Position numbers and translations under genes: made by a program. The notes beneath the pieces were generated by a model that had not been told where the DNA came from, made no database searches, and saw only the letters and a list, made by a program, of their open reading frames with translations. Below, piece by piece: positions 59,960 through 64,000 of a DNA stretch of 64,000 bases (the stretch's first letter is position 1; the number at the start of each line of letters is the position of its first letter). The DNA is taken from NCBI GenBank assembly GCA_022747635.1, contig JAKTNV010000005.1:46271513-46335512 (forward strand). The letters run 5' to 3'. The stretch is from Hetaerina americana. Taxonomy: Eukaryota; Arthropoda; Insecta; Odonata; Calopterygidae.

Positions 59960-60600
59960 TCTTGGCGTCTCCGACGGTACCTCTGACTTCGACCAAAGAA
60001 GATTTCTCCCTCCATTTCCTCCCTTACAACCTATATCCCTTCGTCCCGACGTCACCCACACATTCCCCTCGCGCCCTTTCATTTTATACCTTGTCCTGCA
60101 CCCCTCTTCTTTCATCCCTCAACTCATCCTCCACTCACCGCAAAAGAAGCTTGGGCCGGGGGGGCCCACGCGCGCGCGCGCCCGATGGAAGGAGCCTCGG
60201 CGTGCCCTCGGACTTGACCTTAAAGAGAGAGAGGCCCCTCTTTCCCCCATAATCTGCGAAGAGTTGTGAGAGGGTGAGAGGAGCGAGATGTTCCTGGTGT
60301 GTGCTCACGCCAGTTGTGGTGGGGGCCTTCGTCGGTGCCCTGTCGGCGTCTTCCCGGAAACTCCAATTTCCGCCGACAAAAGACCGCCCGGCCTTACCTC
60401 ACTACTTAGCGAGGGGAGAGGGGAGGGATGCGGATGGGTTGGAGTATGAGGGGGTACAACACGGCGGCGATGTGGGTGGATTGTTTGATGGGGTTTACGG
60501 GAAGGGAATGTAATTGCGATTGCATGAGGGGAATTGGGTTCGGGTTGATGGGATTTCTTGGAGCTCTTCCACACTCAACCCGTGTCGATTCTGGAAAACG
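59960..60600. other. GC-rich island with pyrimidine-to-purine change and (CG)n core
   Basis: The plus strand is pyrimidine-rich to about 60135. A CpG-rich centre follows, with the alternating run CGCGCGCGCGCGC at 60169-60181, then GC-rich sequence that becomes purine-rich (60410-60550). Complementary open frames on both strands read as Pro/Ser- or Gly-rich strings. Alternating CG can adopt Z-DNA, and CpG density fits a promoter-type island, but no gene start could be identified. Confidence 0.5.
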
Positions 60601-61490
60601 TTATGGGTCGTGCGAGTAACTTCATATCAATGAAAGTTTCCAGTCACTTAAAAAATGATTCTGAAAGCGGGAATTCCTGAAAGAAACTCCAGTGAATAGG
60701 TGCGACTTCTACTTCCGCTCATCGTCATTCTAATTCTAAGGAATCCACCGCCACTAACTGGTAAAACGCTGAATGAAATCGTTATGGCAAATAGTCTGTT
60801 CCCGTGATATATCCCAATATTTACACTATTTTTTAAGTAATAGTCCCAGTTGGTGTAGGAGTTAAACCATGGGAATATATGGCAATTTCACTTGCGACAC
60901 TACACCACAACCTTCGAATTCGATGGTTATAGGCTCTACTTTGTGAAAATGCATGTTCATTGAATAAGTGAACTTTGTATTTTTTCGCGAAAACTTTATT
61001 GGACTGATATTGTTATTTATATACTGTTTTATGCAGCCATTGACTTACGTAAGTTGAATATCAAATATTAAATAGCATCGGTAACTTGTTTTTACTGCAC
61101 ACGCGGTTGCATCTGATTATCGATATCTTAAGTCATTTAAAAATGAACCAATGAGGAAATATTCAAAGAATCAATTATTTTCTGTCTTCGCTCATTGTAT
61201 TGCAGAGAAATAGTAGTAGTTAACGGAAACTAATACATTATTTTCGGCTTCATTAAGGTGGATTCGTCTACCATTGAAGTTCTTCATCGGAGTTGATATT
61301 TGCGAGTCAACCACCTTCGGAAAAAATCAGGAAAGCAGGTATTGTCCTATCTCCGAGGCTACCATAAACTCTGATTACCTAATATAAAAATATCGGCGCA
61401 TGTTCACTTCGTACGCGATCGTTGAAGAGGAAAACAAATCTCCGACGCTTTCATTTGTTTGGGCAATGCTTCCCGGAAATAAAAAAAATA
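60601..61490. other. No gene recognised
   Basis: AT-rich DNA. A tRNA-like stretch near 60848-60930 was considered and not accepted. Confidence 0.45.
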
Positions 61491-61499
61491 TTTAGCCGC

Positions 61500-62450
61500 A
61501 GCTGAAAAAGAGAACTACCATCTAAGTAAGGAGGGAAGGAGCAAGGAAAAAAATGAAAATACCTCGAAGGTCAGGTCATCCGCGGCTGCATTGTTTGTAC
61601 CGAAAACTTTTTGAAACGTCTGCGCAGTGGGATGGCACGGAGAGATAAAGCAAGGAAAGAAATGAATGGAAGGAAGAGGAGGAATGAAGACGAATGGCAA
61701 AAATAGATTGTGGGCCGAGAAGGGAAGGGAAAATAAAAGGGTTGATGAATGGAACCGAGTTGCAGCGAGTAAAGGACAATACCTTCGAAACCGGCACGCA
61801 GCAAATTGAGACCGTGAGGATAGTGTGGGAGGGAGACAGAGAGAGTATTAAAGAGGTTGAGAGAGGAAGGGTAGGAGTTGGTGGGGGAGGGAATGAAAGA
61901 GAGGGCTGCTCTAGAGTGAGAGAGAGAGAGGAAAAAAAGGAGGGAAACGAGGGAGGCGCTCTTCTGCCAGCAATGGGGGTGGAAAAGTGCGCGTTGTGTG
62001 AGTGTGTGTGTGTGTAAGGATGGAGAGAGGAGGAGGAATGTTAGCGGTGGCAAAAATGGAATGGGAGTAGTGCAGTGGCAGAGAGGAGGAGGTGGAAGAG
62101 GAGCGAGGAGTATGGTGTGGGAAGGAGACAATGGTTTTTATATGAATGAGGGCGCGATAGCATGCGACAGCACGTATAGAAGAGGAGATTACGGATCAGT
62201 GTTCCTCTTCCTTCCTTCCGCACCCCCTTCCTCCCTCTCCTCACCCTCCCGCCGCTCTGCCTAACTGTCCCCCACCTCCGCAACCATCACATTCCCCTCT
62301 CCTTCTGCCCCGCACAATCGTCGCATCCCCCTCCTCCTCCTTTGACACGCATCCACAATTCTCCCTCTCTTTCTCTCCCACTCTGCCATTGCCGCTCTTC
62401 CGTTCTCCTAAAAATCATCCCCATCTTTCTACTCCTTCTCTCACCCAGCG
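61500..62450. other. Purine-rich then pyrimidine-rich island
   Basis: Plus strand strongly purine-rich to about 62135 (GGGAGG, GAGAGAGAGAG at 61916-61930, and a short TG run at 61998-62016). It switches near 62195 to pyrimidine-rich (CTTCC, CCTCC, CTCTCTTTCTCTCC) until about 62450. It has the same polarity and layout as the island at 3.3-4.4 kb. Long frames, including 186 codons on the minus strand (61571-62131), are low-complexity and not called as genes. Confidence 0.55.
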
Positions 62451-62520
62451 CTAGAACACTCAAAAATGACCGCAAAAACACGGTAGTATTGGCTGACTCC
62501 ACGCCAGAGGAAAGCATTCT

Positions 62521-64000
62521 GACTCTTAAGGTGTCAGTAATGAATCTTAATCACAGGGATCGTATTTAACAAATGATTTGGGAGGGACGTCTCAAGAAGT
62601 ATTTTTTTCTGGGACCCTTGAATTATATATTTAAGAATTTGTGAACGCACAAGTTTCATTTCTTGATTATAATTTCCGTTCTTACGAAAGAACATTTCGC
62701 TGATGAACTGTATATATTTTTTTAAATCAATGTGAAAACATGCGGAATTTCATTTAAAATATTCCGTTATTCCCTGCAATCGCGATGAAAACAACAAATA
62801 TACCAAGAGTAAGAAATATGTATTTGTGTGCTGTTTCTAATATTTACCCGTGCATGCAATACATAAGTAGAGTCGATGAAAAAAAATATTTAACAAAGTT
62901 CTCATCATTTCATTCTTGTTTCACATTTCAATAAAATGAATGCCAGTTGAATCTCAGTCAAGATCAACTAATAAGTTTGCAGTATTGTAAAAAAAAAGAG
63001 TTCCCGCTCACTTCTTCACTAGGAGCAAGGTGGTACTTATTTGAAATATCGCAGTAGAACGGCTAACATCCCGCTGTACGATCACTCAAATATTTAGTAG
63101 CAATATTTTGCATATATGTTTCATAAATTTAAAAGTGAAAACATTAATCATACAGAGATATCAAATCTACGTGCTTAATTGCGCCAAACAATAACTTAGC
63201 AGTAGATCAATGTTCAGGCACACCAGTATTTTTGTGCAGCAAAATATAAACAAGTAATTGAATTCAATTTCATGAAATGAAAACTGTTGTGAGTGGAAAA
63301 AATGAAATAGATATTCAAAGAAGTCAATGAGTTCCTCTTGGTTGAACTGAGAGGCATAGAATATAGTAGAAGAGAAGTTGAGCATGACGTTCAAGTAGTA
63401 ATTATGGCTGGAATAACAGGCGACGAGTCATTGCCCTCCGCTCTCACAGACGCAGACAACCAGTTGTTGCGCGTCTTCTTTTATGCTTCCCCACCCTATC
63501 TTTTTTATTACTTCCCCAAACATTTTCCCCCAAATTCACCACATTCGATTAACACTTATGTTATACCATCATGCCATAGTCAAACTTCAAAATGAAGGTG
63601 ATAAGGAAAACACTTTTACCCATTCATTCAACCGTCATTTAACTTTTAAAGAGTCATTTATTCTTCCATTAATTAATGACATTCACTAATTATTCCACCT
63701 ATTACACTCACAATTTGTCTTGTCTCTACTCATAAAATCAACTTACTTTGGTTTTTGATGATTTCACCTTCCATTAAATTCTCCTTTTGTGGCCGCAGAA
63801 AACGATCTTAGACCTCCTGCAAGCCCAGTGCCTTCATTTTTGAGTTTCGGATTATTGGCTTAAGGAATAATGAGTAAATAGGAAATCTTTGGTCAAGTGC
63901 ACCTGCCTATCCATGCAGTCAACTATCAGATGTTCACCAAATTATTGAACATCCTGGGTGACAAAGCTTATCCATTTAGTACACATCGCTTTAATTCCAA
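62521..64000. other. No feature recognised
   Basis: AT-rich DNA to the window end, with only short chance frames. Confidence 0.5.

Noticed and set aside
60848..60930. Possible tRNA-like SINE head
   Set aside because: Only weak resemblance to A- and B-boxes; no body or target duplication.
61571..62131. 186-codon frame on the minus strand
   Set aside because: Pro/Ser/Leu low-complexity translation of a purine-rich tract; no domain.

Overview
The window looks like a stretch of eukaryotic nuclear DNA, most likely from an arthropod and probably an insect. It is AT-rich, with dinucleotide microsatellites and GC-richer islands. The recognisable coding material comes from eukaryotic mobile elements: DD34D mariner transposons, CR1/L2-type and RTE/L1-type non-LTR retrotransposons, a Penelope-like element and tRNA-derived SINEs. 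There are no closely packed long ORFs, operons or ribosome-binding sites. No host protein-coding exon could be identified. The window reads as a gene-poor intergenic region or large intron. The insect assignment is inferred from the type of repeats and was not checked by comparison.

Layout. 0-5.6 kb: AT-rich DNA with a TA microsatellite, a decayed tRNA-like SINE and a GC-richer island that is purine-rich and then pyrimidine-rich (3.3-4.4 kb). 5.7-7.0 kb: a complete mariner element with an uninterrupted 357-residue transposase, near-identical terminal inverted repeats and a TA target duplication; it is the only intact gene in the window. 7-21 kb: mostly unassigned AT-rich DNA, with a motif-rich candidate regulatory block (9.3-10.1 kb), pyrimidine- or purine-rich islands (12.9, 14.0 and 20.1 kb) and an unexplained 166-codon open frame (17.9 kb). 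21.4-26.9 kb: a repeat cluster with a perfect 17-bp hairpin, a tRNA-derived SINE, a degenerate inverted-repeat-bounded element holding an unidentified ORF, two Penelope-like fragments head to head, and a LINE 3' end. 29-39 kb: several LINE pieces on both strands, paired microsatellites, an internally deleted mariner on the minus strand, and an RTE-like LINE apparently interrupted by a SINE with a 13-bp target duplication. 39.4-46.5 kb: a GC-rich island of unknown nature, another SINE and more purine/pyrimidine islands. 47.5-52.5 kb: a long CR1/L2-like LINE remnant, a second internally deleted mariner and a reversed RTE-like LINE. 52.5-64 kb: quiet DNA with one candidate conserved regulatory block (53.5-54.2 kb) and two more islands (60.0 and 61.5 kb).

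How the parts relate. The intact mariner encodes its own mobilising enzyme. The two deleted mariners keep their ends but have different inverted repeats, so they probably belong to other subfamilies and would depend on transposase supplied elsewhere. The SINEs carry internal pol III promoters and, as a class, depend on LINE reverse transcriptase. The most unusual signals are the Penelope head-to-head junction, the unidentified inverted-repeat element at 22.5-24.2 kb, and the recurring islands in which purine and pyrimidine bias switches strand abruptly. All protein matches were made by eye from remembered family motifs; no search was run.
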